A DNA stretch of 64,000 nucleotides, from NCBI GenBank assembly GCA_017416805.1, contig JAFQBB010000004.1, positions 19,715-83,714 on the forward strand, read 5' to 3'. The stretch is from Bacteroidaceae bacterium. Its GTDB lineage: Bacteria; Bacteroidota; Bacteroidia; Bacteroidales; Bacteroidaceae. Below are positions 7,700 to 18,241 of the stretch, piece after piece (the stretch's first letter is position 1; every line of letters starts with the position of its first letter). The notes under the pieces are model-generated. The model ran no database searches. It saw only the letters and a list, made by a program, of their open reading frames with translations, and had not been told where the DNA came from. The position numbers and the translations under genes are program-made.

Positions 7700-9748
7700 A
7701 TGTACAACATTATCCAGCTCAGAGAAAAAGAACTGGGCGAACTCCAAGAAATTGCCAAAGAATTGGGAATCAAGAAAATCACTTCGTTGGAAAAAGACGA
7801 TCTGGTTTATAAAATCCTTGACGAGCAGGCCATAGCCGGAGCTGCCAAGAAAACCGCAAGCGAAACCCCGAAAAAACGCTCGCGTGTGACAATAAAACAA
7901 GGTGCCGGACGCGTATATACAGCCACACAAGATAAGGCTGTAAAGATTGAAGAACCACAAAAAGTGGTTGTCACCACTACTCCTGCCGATACACAAGAGG
8001 TAAAAACCGAAACAATCATCCCCAATGCGGTGGCAGAAGAAATTGTCCCTGCACAAGAAACTGTGGCAGAGAAGGAACTTCCGAAAACAGAAGAGCTCAC
8101 CAAGGAAAATGAGGAGCAAGAAGCACCTGCCCCCAAGAAACGAGGAAGAAAACCCGGAAGCAAAAACAAGCCCAAAGTAGCAGAAGAGGTGGCCGAAAAC
8201 GCCGAAGCCATTGCCCCACAAAAGAATGAAGATGAGGCAAAAGAGGCAATTTTGCCCTTTGCGGAGGAACCTGCAAATCCGGAAACAACAGTACAAGAGG
8301 AAACAACTGCCTCCTCTGAAGAAAATCAGAAAAAAAACAAAGAGGAAGCCAAGGCAACCAAGGATGCAGAATATAGAAGCGCGGTCAATGATGACCTGCC
8401 GGAGTTCCTCCTGCAAAACCCCAATGCCACAGAAGACTTCATCCCCATCGAAGATCTGCCTTCGGAAGGAAATCTGGAAATCCCTGATGAATTGTTCGGA
8501 AAATTCGAATCGACAAAAATCGAAATGCCGACACCAAAACAGGGATCAGCCAACACCTCTATGGCCGATTACCCTGACTACTTCGAAAACAGCCTACCGA
8601 CAATGCCTGCACCTGTAAAGGACTATGACTTTGAAGGCATTCTTGACGGTACCGGTGTATTGGAAATCATGAGCGACGGATACGGATTCCTACGCTCGGC
8701 AGACTACAACTACCTCTCTTCACCCGATGACATCTACGTGTCACAAGGACAAATCAAGCTCTTCGGCCTCAAAACCGGCGATGTGGTAGAAGGCCCTATC
8801 CGGCCACCTAAAGAGGGAGAAAAATATTTCCCCTTGGTCAAAGTGACAAAGATTAACGGGAAGAATCCTTCCGTAGTGCGCGATCGCGTACCTTTCGAAC
8901 ATCTTACCCCCCTCTTCCCCGACGAGAAGTTCAAGCTTTGTAGCGGACGGGGCGATAATATGTCGGCTCGTGTCGTTGACATGTTTGCACCTATCGGAAA
9001 AGGACAACGCGCCCTCATCGTGGCCCAACCCAAAACGGGTAAGACCATACTGATGAAGGATATAGCCAATGCCATCGCCGCCAACCACCCCGAAGCATAC
9101 ATGATTATGCTCCTCATTGACGAACGACCGGAAGAGGTGACAGACATGGCACGAAGCGTAAATGCCGAAGTGATAGCCTCAACCTTCGACGAACCCGCCG
9201 AACGCCACGTGAAGATTGCAGGCATCGTACTCGAAAAAGCCAAACGCATGGTAGAGTGCGGACACGACGTAGTAATCTTCCTTGACTCCATCACCCGTCT
9301 GGCACGTGCCTACAACACCGTTTCGCCCGCTTCGGGAAAAGTTCTCTCAGGTGGTGTGGATGCCAATGCCCTGCACAAGCCCAAACGTTTCTTTGGTGCG
9401 GCACGAAACATTGAAGGAGGAGGCTCGCTCACCATCATTGCCACCGCACTTATCGACACCGGTTCAAAGATGGACGAAGTTATCTTCGAAGAATTCAAAG
9501 GTACAGGAAACATGGAGCTCCAGCTCGACCGCAACCTGTCGAACAAGCGAATCTTCCCTGCTGTCAACATTGTGGCTTCAAGTACACGTCGCGATGACTT
9601 GCTCCACGACAAACAGACACTTGACCGCATGTGGATACTCCGCAAATACTTGGCCGACATGAACCCCATCGAAGCCATGGACTTCGTGAAAGGACGCCTT
9701 GAACAAACCCGTGACAACGAAGAATTCCTGATGAGCATGAACTCGTAA
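7700..9748 (+). CDS. rho: Transcription termination factor Rho with disordered insertion
   Basis: Hexameric RNA-dependent ATPase/helicase ending transcription. The C-terminal part holds the RNA-binding domain (around '[23 protein letters not shown]') and the RecA-like motor: Walker A '[18 protein letters not shown]', Walker B region '[16 protein letters not shown]', and '[20 protein letters not shown]'. Between the N-terminal '[25 protein letters not shown]' helix bundle and the RNA-binding domain lies about 250 residues of Glu/Lys/Pro/Ala-rich low-complexity sequence. This is known for Bacteroidetes Rho, where in B. thetaiotaomicron it has been linked to condensate formation. I chose the ATG at 7700 (MYNIIQ) because Bacteroides Rho proteins begin this way; an in-frame ATG at 7646 would add 18 residues. 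Confidence 0.95.
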   Translation: MYNIIQLREKELGELQEIAKELGIKKITSLEKDDLVYKILDEQAIAGAAKKTASETPKKRSRVTIKQGAGRVYTATQDKAVKIEEPQKVVVTTTPADTQEVKTETIIPNAVAEEIVPAQETVAEKELPKTEELTKENEEQEAPAPKKRGRKPGSKNKPKVAEEVAENAEAIAPQKNEDEAKEAILPFAEEPANPETTVQEETTASSEENQKKNKEEAKATKDAEYRSAVNDDLPEFLLQNPNATEDFIPIEDLPSEGNLEIPDELFGKFESTKIEMPTPKQGSANTSMADYPDYFENSLPTMPAPVKDYDFEGILDGTGVLEIMSDGYGFLRSADYNYLSSPDDIYVSQGQIKLFGLKTGDVVEGPIRPPKEGEKYFPLVKVTKINGKNPSVVRDRVPFEHLTPLFPDEKFKLCSGRGDNMSARVVDMFAPIGKGQRALIVAQPKTGKTILMKDIANAIAANHPEAYMIMLLIDERPEEVTDMARSVNAEVIASTFDEPAERHVKIAGIVLEKAKRMVECGHDVVIFLDSITRLARAYNTVSPASGKVLSGGVDANALHKPKRFFGAARNIEGGGSLTIIATALIDTGSKMDEVIFEEFKGTGNMELQLDRNLSNKRIFPAVNIVASSTRRDDLLHDKQTLDRMWILRKYLADMNPIEAMDFVKGRLEQTRDNEEFLMSMNS

Positions 9749-9786
9749 AAACGGGTCCTATCATCAGACATTCATATACACACACC

Positions 9787-9838
9787 AATCCCCGCAACCT
9801 GCGTTAGAACAATCATACAGACAAGGTTGCGGGGATTT
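9787..9838 (+). terminator. rho terminator
   Basis: The inverted repeat ATCCCCGCAACCT...AGGTTGCGGGGAT with a loop of about 22 nt, followed by a TTT run, lies 39 bp after the rho stop codon. Confidence 0.7.
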
Positions 9839-9847
9839 AAATAATAA

Positions 9848-9916
9848 AAGGCACGGATTACACGGATTTATCCAGAGGGTTAAGTTCTCTGTGTAATCCG
9901 TGCAATCCGTGCCTTC
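9848..9916. repeat. GCACGGATTACACGG-family palindromic repeat
   Basis: AAGGCACGGATTACACGGAT is mirrored by the reverse-complement GTAATCCGTGCAATCCGTGCC, giving a long hairpin between rho (+) and the DUF4923 gene (-). Related copies are at about 20214-20282, 51092-51184 and 52393-52456. Confidence 0.8.
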
Positions 9917-9938
9917 TATCTTTCTTTTATCAGTACAA

Positions 9939-10640
9939 TTACTTCTGTAACTCGATGCCCACCATCATACCATCGTATGAAGAAGCCAACGATGAGAGTG
10001 TCTGCATGGTTGAATTATTGGACATGGCGGCCAACTTCTGAGCTACCGCCAAAAGTTTGTCAGCATCATAGAGCAAACTGATCTTATTGCCAGTCTTGAC
10101 AATATGAGGATTCATTGAAGCAATACCCGCCAAATAAGTCATGGTTAACTTCTTGTTTTCAGCATCCAAGGCATATTGTCCGCTGATGGCATATCCGGCA
10201 ATAGTGGCCGTATAGGTCTTGTCACTATTGAAAGTAAAGCTACAAGCACCAGGTACGATACCAAACTTTGAGAACGTTTCGTTCAATTTTGTCTCAATCT
10301 GGTTTGAAGCCACTTCACCACCGGCCTTCATCAGAAGGTTTTCAGTTTCGAAAACACAATCCACACTCTGATAATTCCATACGCCAACCAAATCAGCTTC
10401 GGTCAATTGGTTGGAAGCACCCAACACAGCACCCAATACATTACCCAACAAAGAGGCCAAGCCACCTTGTGCAGCAGGAGTTTCCGTTACCGCAGGAGCT
10501 GTTGTCGTAGTTGACGAAGGAGTCGCATTTGGTGTTGTACCAACTCCCATTCCACTCATCAAAGCACTACCTGTAGTACCACATCCGGCAAGCAACATCA
10601 TAGCGGCTACGCCCGCTAAAGTAGTTCTAATCTTTTTCAT
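9939..10640 (-). CDS. DUF4923 family lipoprotein
   Basis: A 233-residue lipoprotein. The N-terminal signal ends in the lipobox LLAGC (Cys20). A Thr/Ser/Gly-rich linker (residues 20-65) precedes the domain starting 'LTEADLVGVWNYQSVDCVFETENLLMKAGGE'. The 'GVWNY' opening and internal beta-rich pattern resemble the lipocalin-like DUF4923 family common in Bacteroides. Function unknown; probably attached to the outer membrane facing the periplasm. Transcribed alone, convergent with rho. Confidence 0.75.
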   Translation of the reverse strand: MKKIRTTLAGVAAMMLLAGCGTTGSALMSGMGVGTTPNATPSSTTTTAPAVTETPAAQGGLASLLGNVLGAVLGASNQLTEADLVGVWNYQSVDCVFETENLLMKAGGEVASNQIETKLNETFSKFGIVPGACSFTFNSDKTYTATIAGYAISGQYALDAENKKLTMTYLAGIASMNPHIVKTGNKISLLYDADKLLAVAQKLAAMSNNSTMQTLSSLASSYDGMMVGIELQK

Positions 10641-10822
10641 CTTGTCTGATTTTATTTAATTATGTAAACAACGCGCAAAAGTACAAAACTTTATTTAAAT
10701 AAGCGAACTTTTTTATATAAAGAGGTTTTTCTGCCTATAAAAAGCCGTCTGAAAAAAGACTATAATTACTCAATAAAGGATAAATAACTTTTAAAATCGG
10801 CAACCCAATCAGCCTTTATGAC

Positions 10823-10830
10823 TAATTTTG
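10823..10830 (+). promoter_or_regulatory. -7 box (TAATTTTG) of the Ca2+ ATPase gene
   Basis: TAATTTTG matches TAnnTTTG and lies 70 bp before the ATG at 10901. No good -33 TTTG is seen at the expected distance, so the promoter is tentative. Confidence 0.45.
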
Positions 10831-10900
10831 CAGAAAAATCATAAAACATATCTTTAAGATAACGGCAATCAAAAAAACATTCTACAAAAAAAAGACAATA

Positions 10901-13552
10901 ATGGAAACTTCACAATCCAAACTTCAAGGCCTCAGCGATGAAGAGGTCATCCGTAGTCGCCAACAATATGGCGAAAACCTGCTAACCCCTCCCAAACGCG
11001 AATCTGTATGGAAACTATATCTGGAGAAATTCCAGGATCCCGTAATTAAAGTCCTCCTTGTTGCTGCTTTGCTTTCATTGGGCATTTCCATTGTAGAAAA
11101 CGAATACGCAGAGACCATTGGCATCATTTTTGCCATCTTTCTGGCCACAGGCATTGGCTTCTACTTCGAATACGATGCCAGCAAGAAATTTGATTTACTG
11201 AATGCTTTAGGTGAAGAGACACAAGTTAAAGTAATACGTGGCGGAAAGGTGCATAGCATACCGCGCCGCGAAGTTGTTGTGAACGATATCGTCATCATCG
11301 AAAATGGAGAAGAAATTCCTGCTGATGGAGAACTGATAGAGGCTACTTCACTACAAATCAATGAATCGAGTCTGACTGGAGAACTGATGGTGGAAAAGAC
11401 CATCAACCCGGCAGAGTTTGACCCTGAAGCCACATATCCAAGCAACCAAGTAATGCGTGGCACTACGGTAACGGACGGACATGGCATAATGCGTGTGTCA
11501 CGCGTAGGCGACCAGACAGAGATAGGAAAGGTTGCCCGACAATCAACAGAAGAAAGCGAAGAAGAGACCCCTCTGAACAAACAACTTACCCGGTTGGCAA
11601 ACCTTATCGGTAAAGTAGGGTTTACCATTGCAGGCATCACTTTTGTCGTATTTGTCAGCCGCGACCTCTATACTTGGTTTCAAACACACAATGGCATAGA
11701 AGATTGGCAACAGGGTATGGAAGTGGTACAAATCGTACTGAAATACTTCATGATGGCCGTCACGCTGATTGTTGTCTCTGTCCCCGAAGGATTACCCATG
11801 AGTGTCACTCTCAGTCTTGCTCTCAACATGCGCCGAATGCTTGCCACCAACAACCTGGTGCGTAAGATGCATGCTTGCGAAACGATGGGTGCCGTCACCG
11901 TCATTTGTACGGACAAGACGGGTACACTCACACAAAACAAAATGCAAGTGTATGAATTGGCCACAAATTACGAATTACCGACTATGAATGTCCCGTCACT
12001 GATAACAGACTGTATGGCCATCAACAGCACAGCTTTCCTCGAACACAAAGACGGAGAATTCGTACCTATCGGAAATCCCACGGAAGGTGCACTCTTGCTT
12101 TGGCTCAACAAACAGGGTTATGACTATGAACAGTTACGAAATAGTGCAAAAGTCATCAGCCAACTACCCTTCTCTACCGAACGGAAATATATGGCTACAT
12201 TGGTCGAAAAGGAGGGAAAACGTACCTTATACGTAAAAGGGGCTCCTGAAATTGTCCTCAAACACTCCAGAAATTATTTGAGTTCGGAAAAAGAAATACG
12301 TCCCATTGAAGCATATTATACTACGGCCGAGGAACAACTGATGAAATATCAGAATATGGCCATGCGCACCCTCGGATTTGCTGTAGCCGAAGTAGATGAA
12401 AGAGCCGGCACCGATTGCGAAGAATTGGTTGCAAATTCTGTCATCACTTTCTTGGGCATTGCAGCTATCTCCGATCCCATCCGTCCTGATGTGCCTGCCG
12501 CCGTAGGAAAATGTCAGAGTGCCGGTATCGACATCAAGATAGTGACAGGAGACACACCGGGCACAGCCACCGAGATTGCCCGCCAGATTGGTTTATGGAA
12601 ACCTGAAGATACAGAACGAAACCGTATCAGCGGGGTCGAATTTGCGGCTCTCACGGACGAAGAGGCACTTGATCGTGTAATGGATATAAAAATCATGTCA
12701 CGTGCCCGGCCGACGGACAAGCAACGCTTGGTACAATTGCTTCAAAAGCGAGGTGCCGTAGTAGCGGTCACAGGCGATGGGACGAATGATGCCCCGGCCT
12801 TGAACCATGCCCAGGTGGGCCTTTCCATGGGCACAGGAACTTCTGTCGCCAAAGAGGCTAGCGACATCACATTGTTGGACGATTCGTTCAACAGCATCGG
12901 TACGGCGGTCATGTGGGGACGTTCATTATACAAGAACATCCAGCGCTTCATAGCTTTCCAACTTACAATCAACGTTGTCGCATTGGCTATTGTACTATTG
13001 GGTGCCATCATGGGTACGGAGATTCCGCTTACCGTAACCCAAATGCTTTGGATAAACCTTATCATGGACACGTTTGCTGCTATGGCATTGGCCTCTATCC
13101 CTCCCAGCGAAAGTGTAATGAAAGAAAAGCCACGCAAGAGTACCGACTTCATCATTACCCCTGCCATGTATCGCAATATTGGTGGCATGGGATTGCTTTT
13201 CGTCATTGTCCTCGTCGGGCTTTACCTTTACATGAATAACCAAAGCTTGCTCGATTTGAAGGGGCTCACCATTTTCTTCACCATCTTTGTCATGATGCAA
13301 TTCTGGAATCTCTTCAATGCCCGTGTGTTGGGCACCAACGAGTCCACATTCAAGGGATTCACCCGTTCCTATACTTTATGGATTGTAGCCACAATCATCT
13401 TATTGGGACAATTCATCATCGTCCAATGGGGAGGAAACGTATTCAGAACCACTCCGCTTGATTGGCAAACATGGGTCGGCATCATAGCCTCCACATCCGT
13501 CATCTTATGGATTGGCGAATTGTATCGGTTTGTAAGACGAATAAAAAAATAA
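10901..13552 (+). CDS. P-type calcium-translocating ATPase (PMCA/SERCA type)
   Basis: An 883-residue P2-type ATPase of the cytoplasmic membrane. Present in order: the N-terminal cation-ATPase domain ('GLSDEEVIRSRQQYGENLL'), the actuator domain with 'SLTGEL', a membrane helix with 'VPEGLPMSVTLSLALNMRRM' supplying ion ligands, the phosphorylation motif 'CTDKTGTLTQNKM' with Asp338, the KGAPE nucleotide-binding segment, 'IVTGDTPGTATEIARQIG', the hinge 'VTGDGTNDAPALNHAQVG', and the C-terminal cation-ATPase domain. The pattern fits calcium export; Mn2+ cannot be excluded. A CorC/HlyC-type gene follows after 10 bp in the same operon, so the pair probably handles divalent cations. Confidence 0.92.
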   Translation: METSQSKLQGLSDEEVIRSRQQYGENLLTPPKRESVWKLYLEKFQDPVIKVLLVAALLSLGISIVENEYAETIGIIFAIFLATGIGFYFEYDASKKFDLLNALGEETQVKVIRGGKVHSIPRREVVVNDIVIIENGEEIPADGELIEATSLQINESSLTGELMVEKTINPAEFDPEATYPSNQVMRGTTVTDGHGIMRVSRVGDQTEIGKVARQSTEESEEETPLNKQLTRLANLIGKVGFTIAGITFVVFVSRDLYTWFQTHNGIEDWQQGMEVVQIVLKYFMMAVTLIVVSVPEGLPMSVTLSLALNMRRMLATNNLVRKMHACETMGAVTVICTDKTGTLTQNKMQVYELATNYELPTMNVPSLITDCMAINSTAFLEHKDGEFVPIGNPTEGALLLWLNKQGYDYEQLRNSAKVISQLPFSTERKYMATLVEKEGKRTLYVKGAPEIVLKHSRNYLSSEKEIRPIEAYYTTAEEQLMKYQNMAMRTLGFAVAEVDERAGTDCEELVANSVITFLGIAAISDPIRPDVPAAVGKCQSAGIDIKIVTGDTPGTATEIARQIGLWKPEDTERNRISGVEFAALTDEEALDRVMDIKIMSRARPTDKQRLVQLLQKRGAVVAVTGDGTNDAPALNHAQVGLSMGTGTSVAKEASDITLLDDSFNSIGTAVMWGRSLYKNIQRFIAFQLTINVVALAIVLLGAIMGTEIPLTVTQMLWINLIMDTFAAMALASIPPSESVMKEKPRKSTDFIITPAMYRNIGGMGLLFVIVLVGLYLYMNNQSLLDLKGLTIFFTIFVMMQFWNLFNARVLGTNESTFKGFTRSYTLWIVATIILLGQFIIVQWGGNVFRTTPLDWQTWVGIIASTSVILWIGELYRFVRRIKK

Positions 13553-13562
13553 GTGACAAAAA

Positions 13563-14846
13563 ATGAAAGAAGTCATCATCATCCTGCTCCTGATTTTGCT
13601 GAACGGTATATTCTCACTTGCAGAGATAGCCCTTATATCTGCTCGTAAATCCAAATTGACAGCCGATGCCAAACGTGGAAGCCGCTCAGCTCAACGAGCT
13701 TTAGATATGGCTAATGAACCTGACCGTTTCCTCTCAACCGTACAAATAGGCATCACTCTCATTGGTATCCTTACAGGTCTTTATTCTGGTGATGTGTTAG
13801 CTTCTGATTTTGCAGACATTCTTATCTGTTGGGGACTTTCTGCTACATATGCCTATCCAATAGCACAATCATTGATAGTCCTTATTGTCACTTATTTATC
13901 AATCGTAGCAGGAGAATTAGTACCTAAACGAATAGGGCTTAGTCTGGCTGACCAGACCGCACGCTTGGTCGCACGCCCCATGCACCTGCTTTCTGTCATT
14001 GCCAAACCATTCGTTTGGCTACTCTCACAAAGCACCATTCTCATTGTCCGTTTGATGGGAATCAAGGAAAACGAGAATCGAGTGACCGAAGAAGAAATTA
14101 AAACTATGATACAAGAAGGAGCCGAAGCTGGCGAGGTACAGGAAATGGAACAAAACATTATGGAGCGTGTCCTTGTAATGGGAGATTTGAAGGTTTCTTC
14201 CATTATGACTTATCGTAAAGAAGTTGTTTGTTTGGATATCAACATGGACATAACAGAGATAAGAGACGTTATCCAAAACAATTTGTATGAAGCATATCCT
14301 GTCACAAAGGGAAGCATAGAAAACATTGAAGGTATTGTTACACTAAAAGCCTTGATTGTGGCACTCAACAATCCGGATTTTTCTTTAAAAGAAATCATCA
14401 GCCAACCACTATATATGCCAGAGAATATGACGGTATATAAAGCCTTAGAACTTCTAAAGGAACACAAAACTGGTCGTGCACTCGTATGCGATGAATATGG
14501 AAGTATGCAAGGCATTGTCACCACTAAAGACATTCTTGAAGGACTTGTAGGTGAAGTTGGTGACACACAAGAAGACGAAACCCCATATATCATCGAGCGA
14601 AAAGACAGCCAAGGATGGTTGGTTGACGGCCAATGTCCTCTATATGAATTCCTAACTTTTTTTGATAGCGAAGAGTTCAACAGTACCGTTCCTAATTGTA
14701 ACACTCTTGCCGGTTTATTATTAGAATTGTTAGGACGGATTCCTGAAACAGGAGAGCACATAAAATGGCATCATTTCCGTATGGAAATTATCGATATGGA
14801 TGGTGCCCGTATAGACAAGATATTGGTAACATTGATACCTGAATAG
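13563..14846 (+). CDS. CorC/HlyC (CNNM-type) membrane protein with CBS pair
   Basis: 427 residues in the family order: an N-terminal CNNM/DUF21 transmembrane domain ('ILLNGIFSLAEIALISARKSKL', several helices to about residue 165), then 'ENRVTEEEIKTMIQEGAEAGEVQEMEQNIMERVL', two CBS motifs (about 210-340), and a C-terminal CorC_HlyC domain ('STVPNCNTLAGLLLELLGRIPETGE'). Family members are linked to magnesium/cobalt efflux or resistance; the haemolysin label is historical. It starts 10 bp after the Ca2+ ATPase, implying cotranscription and possibly a shared role in divalent cation homeostasis. Confidence 0.9.
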   Translation: MKEVIIILLLILLNGIFSLAEIALISARKSKLTADAKRGSRSAQRALDMANEPDRFLSTVQIGITLIGILTGLYSGDVLASDFADILICWGLSATYAYPIAQSLIVLIVTYLSIVAGELVPKRIGLSLADQTARLVARPMHLLSVIAKPFVWLLSQSTILIVRLMGIKENENRVTEEEIKTMIQEGAEAGEVQEMEQNIMERVLVMGDLKVSSIMTYRKEVVCLDINMDITEIRDVIQNNLYEAYPVTKGSIENIEGIVTLKALIVALNNPDFSLKEIISQPLYMPENMTVYKALELLKEHKTGRALVCDEYGSMQGIVTTKDILEGLVGEVGDTQEDETPYIIERKDSQGWLVDGQCPLYEFLTFFDSEEFNSTVPNCNTLAGLLLELLGRIPETGEHIKWHHFRMEIIDMDGARIDKILVTLIPE

Positions 14847-14864
14847 TAATAAAAAAAGTGTGTC

Positions 14865-14893
14865 ATAAAAAACAGCCCTTTCAGCAAAGGACT
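14865..14893 (-). terminator. mnmA terminator
   Basis: On the minus strand directly after the mnmA TAG: AGTCCTTTGCTGAAAGGGCT, a stem with one mismatch, then six T residues. An AAGTGTGTCATA repeat element adjoins it. Confidence 0.7.
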
Positions 14894-16024
14894 CTAAAAG
14901 CAAACTGTTGACGCCACGTAATTCACCCCTTTCTGGCAGGCAATGAATGCTCCACCTACCACACGGTTGCCTATATAAAACACTGCAGACTGACCGGGGG
15001 TAACGGCAGAAGCCTCCGCTAAAAAATGTACCAACAAACGGCCATCATCCAACTGCTTTACCTCGCAAGGAATAGGTTGGCTACGATAACGGATGCGGAC
15101 GGTCAGTTCCTTATTGCTCAATGCCTCAGTTCCATTCACCCACAAAGGAGAGTCGGTGAGCATATATTCAGTTTTCAAGTCATCGGTATCGCCCAACATC
15201 ACTGTATTCTTATCAGGATTCAGCTTGATGACGTATGCCGGTTTTCCCAGTGCAATTTCAAGCCCTTTCCTTTGTCCAACGGTATAAAACGGATATCCAC
15301 GATGAAAACCTAACGTATGGCCAGCTGTATCCACAAACTTACCCCGCCCTATGCGGGTATCAATATCAGGTATTTGCTGACGAAGGAAATCACGGTAATC
15401 CCCCTCTATAAAACAAATCTCCATGCTTTCCCCCTCAGAGGACTTTGCTTCAAACCCTTTTTCTTTCAAGTAAGCACGCACTTCGTTTTTAGTATATTTG
15501 CCCAAAGGGAAGAGTATGCGCCGAAGCACATCTTGCCCCAATCGCCAAAGAAAATAGCTTTGGTCTTTCTTCGCATCGTTACCTATTGTAATATAGGTAT
15601 GACCACCAACCTCCGTCAACAAGGAATAGTGTCCGGTTGCAATATAGTCGCACTCCAATCGGTCTGCCCATTCTGCAAGAACTCTGAATTTGAAGAGCGG
15701 ATTACACATCACACACGGATTGGGAGTACGACCTTGCAGATATTCATCCATAAAATGTTGCACAATCACCTGGCGGAAGCCCTCACGTTCATCTGCCACA
15801 TGGTGCTCAATACCCAATCGGATAGCCAATGTACGTGCTTCTAAAATATAGTCAGGTTCATCCTGATTGGGCGATGAGAAAGAAGCCGGATTGTCCCATA
15901 CACGCATGGTCACACCCACCACATCATACCCTTGTTCGAGCAACATCAGGCACGTAGCCGTGCTATCCACACCTCCACTCATGCCCACAAGAACGCGCCC
16001 TTTGTTCAATTTATCACTCATCAT
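14894..16024 (-). CDS. mnmA: tRNA-specific 2-thiouridylase MnmA
   Basis: A 376-residue cytoplasmic enzyme that thiolates U34 of tRNA Lys/Glu/Gln. Visible are the PP-loop ATP-binding motif '[19 protein letters not shown]', the first catalytic cysteine in '[16 protein letters not shown]', '[10 protein letters not shown]', the second cysteine in '[15 protein letters not shown]', and the C-terminal '[19 protein letters not shown]' and beta-barrel domains. Length is normal. ATGs at 16024 and 16021 are adjacent. It is divergent from the MATE gene, sharing a short regulatory region. Confidence 0.95.
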   Translation of the reverse strand: MMSDKLNKGRVLVGMSGGVDSTATCLMLLEQGYDVVGVTMRVWDNPASFSSPNQDEPDYILEARTLAIRLGIEHHVADEREGFRQVIVQHFMDEYLQGRTPNPCVMCNPLFKFRVLAEWADRLECDYIATGHYSLLTEVGGHTYITIGNDAKKDQSYFLWRLGQDVLRRILFPLGKYTKNEVRAYLKEKGFEAKSSEGESMEICFIEGDYRDFLRQQIPDIDTRIGRGKFVDTAGHTLGFHRGYPFYTVGQRKGLEIALGKPAYVIKLNPDKNTVMLGDTDDLKTEYMLTDSPLWVNGTEALSNKELTVRIRYRSQPIPCEVKQLDDGRLLVHFLAEASAVTPGQSAVFYIGNRVVGGAFIACQKGVNYVASTVCF

Positions 16025-16041
16025 CTGTCAATTTACATTTG

Positions 16042-16079
16042 CAAATGTAGGCATAAAAATGAAAAATGCCGTATCTTTG
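16042..16079. promoter_or_regulatory. Divergent promoter region mnmA / MATE pump
   Basis: Minus-strand TACATTTG (16042-16049) faces mnmA and plus-strand TATCTTTG (16072-16079) faces the MATE gene; both match TAnnTTTG. Their closeness means the two promoters occupy overlapping DNA. -33 elements are weak for both. Confidence 0.55.
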
Positions 16080-16139
16080 CACATTGAAAATAGAACAAAA
16101 AAGATTTTTTAGGTTTTAAGATAGATAAAGGATAAAAAC

Positions 16140-17492
16140 ATGTCACAAAAATCAGCACCCACCACATTGGGAACAGAGAGCATACGCAAATTGCTGATGC
16201 AATACGCCGGACCGGCCATCATCGCCATGACGGCCTCGTCGCTCTACAACATGGTGGACAGTATCTTCATTGGCCAAGGTGTAGGTCCGTTGGCTATTTC
16301 AGGATTGGCCATCACTTTCCCCGTCATGAACCTTTCAGCCGCCTTCGGAGCCATGGTAGGCGTAGGAGCATCCACCCTGCTCTCTGTCAAACTCGGCCAA
16401 AAAGACTACATAACAGCACAAAACATTCTAGGCAACGTCATCACACTGAACACCATCATCGGTGTCATCTTCGGTGCCTTGATGCTGTTGTTCATTAATC
16501 CCATCCTCTATTTCTTCGGTGCCAGCGATGCCACCATCGGTTATGCACGCGACTATATGGTCATCATCCTTTTGGGTAACGTCATCACCCACATGTACCT
16601 TGGATTGAACGCTATGCTCCGTTCAGCCGGACATCCCCAAAAGGCCATGTATGCCACCATTGGCACGGTCATCATCAATACCATTCTCGACCCCCTTTTC
16701 ATTTACACACTCGACATGGGCATACAGGGTGCGGCCATCGCCACCGTGTTGGCACAAATGATTGCTCTTTGTTGGCAACTCAAGATCTTCTCCAATCAAA
16801 ACGAACTGATACACCTGCGGAAAGGCACGTTCAAACTGCAACGGAAGATTGTGAGCAACACGCTGGCCATCGGTCTCTCACCTTTTTTGATGAACCTCTG
16901 TGCCTGTTTCGTGGTTATTCTCATCAATAAGGGATTGCAGAAGCATGGAGGCGACCTTGCTATCGGAGCATACGGCATTGCCAACCGCGTAGTGTTCTTC
17001 TTCGTGATGATTGTGATGGGACTCAACCAAGGCATGCAACCCATTGCCGGATACAACTATGGTGCCCGCCAGTTCAATCGCGTCACCCGCGTAATGCGGC
17101 TCACCATCTATGCCGCCACTTTTGTCACCACAGCCGCCTTCCTCACCGGAGCCTTCATCCCCGAAGTGGTGGCACGCGCCTTCACCACTGATGACGAACT
17201 TATCCGCCAAGCTGCCCACGGCCTTTTCCTACTTGTGCTCGCCTTCCCCATCGTAGGTTTCCAGATGGTGACGGTCAACTTCTTCCAAAGCATAGGCATG
17301 GCCAAGAAGAGCATCTTCTTATCGCTCACCCGTCAATTGATTTTCCTCATCCCCATGCTCCTCGTACTTCCCCAGTTTTTCGGGCAGACAGGCGTATGGA
17401 TGGCAGCCCCTATCAGCGATACCCTGTCCTCCCTACTGGCCGGATGGATGCTATACAGACAATTTCAGTTGTTTAAGAAAGAAATACATTAA
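16140..17492 (+). CDS. MATE family multidrug/Na+ efflux transporter
   Basis: A 450-residue 12-helix inner-membrane transporter. Recognisable are 'GPAIIAMTASSLYNMVDSIFIGQGVGPLAISGLAITFP', 'GASTLLSVKLGQ', and the second MatE repeat with 'VMGLNQGMQPIAGYNYGARQFNRV', which matches the family's 'G..P....NYGA' block. It exports organic cations or drugs in exchange for Na+ or H+; the substrate is unknown. The start ATG at 16140 is 60 bp from a TATCTTTG box. The next gene is 131 bp downstream across a repeat. Confidence 0.9.
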   Translation: MSQKSAPTTLGTESIRKLLMQYAGPAIIAMTASSLYNMVDSIFIGQGVGPLAISGLAITFPVMNLSAAFGAMVGVGASTLLSVKLGQKDYITAQNILGNVITLNTIIGVIFGALMLLFINPILYFFGASDATIGYARDYMVIILLGNVITHMYLGLNAMLRSAGHPQKAMYATIGTVIINTILDPLFIYTLDMGIQGAAIATVLAQMIALCWQLKIFSNQNELIHLRKGTFKLQRKIVSNTLAIGLSPFLMNLCACFVVILINKGLQKHGGDLAIGAYGIANRVVFFFVMIVMGLNQGMQPIAGYNYGARQFNRVTRVMRLTIYAATFVTTAAFLTGAFIPEVVARAFTTDDELIRQAAHGLFLLVLAFPIVGFQMVTVNFFQSIGMAKKSIFLSLTRQLIFLIPMLLVLPQFFGQTGVWMAAPISDTLSSLLAGWMLYRQFQLFKKEIH

Positions 17493-17497
17493 AAATC

Positions 17498-17612
17498 AGG
17501 AGTTATAGAAGTACAGATATACTCTTCCCATCATGAAAGCAATCAGTAAGCACCACATGCAAGCCGCACTATTGTCTGCACTCCCGAACTCCTACTCCGA
17601 AACTCCTATAAA
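17498..17612. repeat. AGGAGTT/AGTCCTCC-type palindromic repeat
   Basis: AGGAGTTATAGAAGTACAGA on the left is partly mirrored by ACTCCCGAACTCCTACTCC on the right, forming a hairpin between the MATE gene and the kinase-like gene. It belongs to the same family as the repeats at 3770-3892 and 45718-45905. Confidence 0.6.
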
Positions 17613-17623
17613 AAAAAAGAATC

Positions 17624-18241
17624 ATGAAAAAGAAATTCATCATCAACATAGGCCGTCAACTTGGTAGCGGCGGTAAACTCATTGGCCAGTTGTTGGCTAA
17701 GGAACTCGATATTCCCATCTACGACCGTACCCTCATCGACACAGCCGCCAAGGAGAGCGGTTTATGCAAGGAAGTGTTTGAGGATAAAGATGAAGAGACA
17801 GGCCTGCTCTCCAAACTCTTCAACATACACATGCCTTTCATGAACACCAGTTTCTACGGCAACCAGTTGAGCGACGAAGCCTTGTTCAAGATTCAGAGCG
17901 ATGCCATCCGCCATCTGGCCGAGAAAGGTTCATGCATCTTCATAGGTCGTTGTGCGGACTATATCCTACGCGAAGAACCACAGGTAATCAACATCTTCAT
18001 CACTGCCGACGAAACCGACCGCATCAAGCGCATCCGTGAACGCCATCCCGAATTCTCCGATGAGCAAGCACGTATCTTCATGCACAAAGCTGACCATAAA
18101 CGATCTTCCTACTACAACTACTATAGCGCACACACATGGGGGCATGCGGCGACTTACCACCTCTGTCTCAACTCATCCACACTGGGTATTGAAGGTTCCA
18201 TGCGTTTCATCAAATCCTTCGTGGAAGAGAAATTGAAATAA
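17624..18241 (+). CDS. Cytidylate kinase-like family protein
   Basis: A 205-residue P-loop NTPase. N-terminal 'FIINIGRQLGSGGKLIGQLLAKELDIPIYDR' is the altered P-loop characteristic of the cytidylate-kinase-like family, followed by 'GSCIFIGRCADYIL' and 'NIFITADETDRIKRI' with Arg residues expected in the lid. It is shorter than and distinct from the housekeeping Cmk, so the phosphoryl acceptor is uncertain. Cytoplasmic. It stands alone downstream of a MATE gene. Confidence 0.83.
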   Translation: MKKKFIINIGRQLGSGGKLIGQLLAKELDIPIYDRTLIDTAAKESGLCKEVFEDKDEETGLLSKLFNIHMPFMNTSFYGNQLSDEALFKIQSDAIRHLAEKGSCIFIGRCADYILREEPQVINIFITADETDRIKRIRERHPEFSDEQARIFMHKADHKRSSYYNYYSAHTWGHAATYHLCLNSSTLGIEGSMRFIKSFVEEKLK

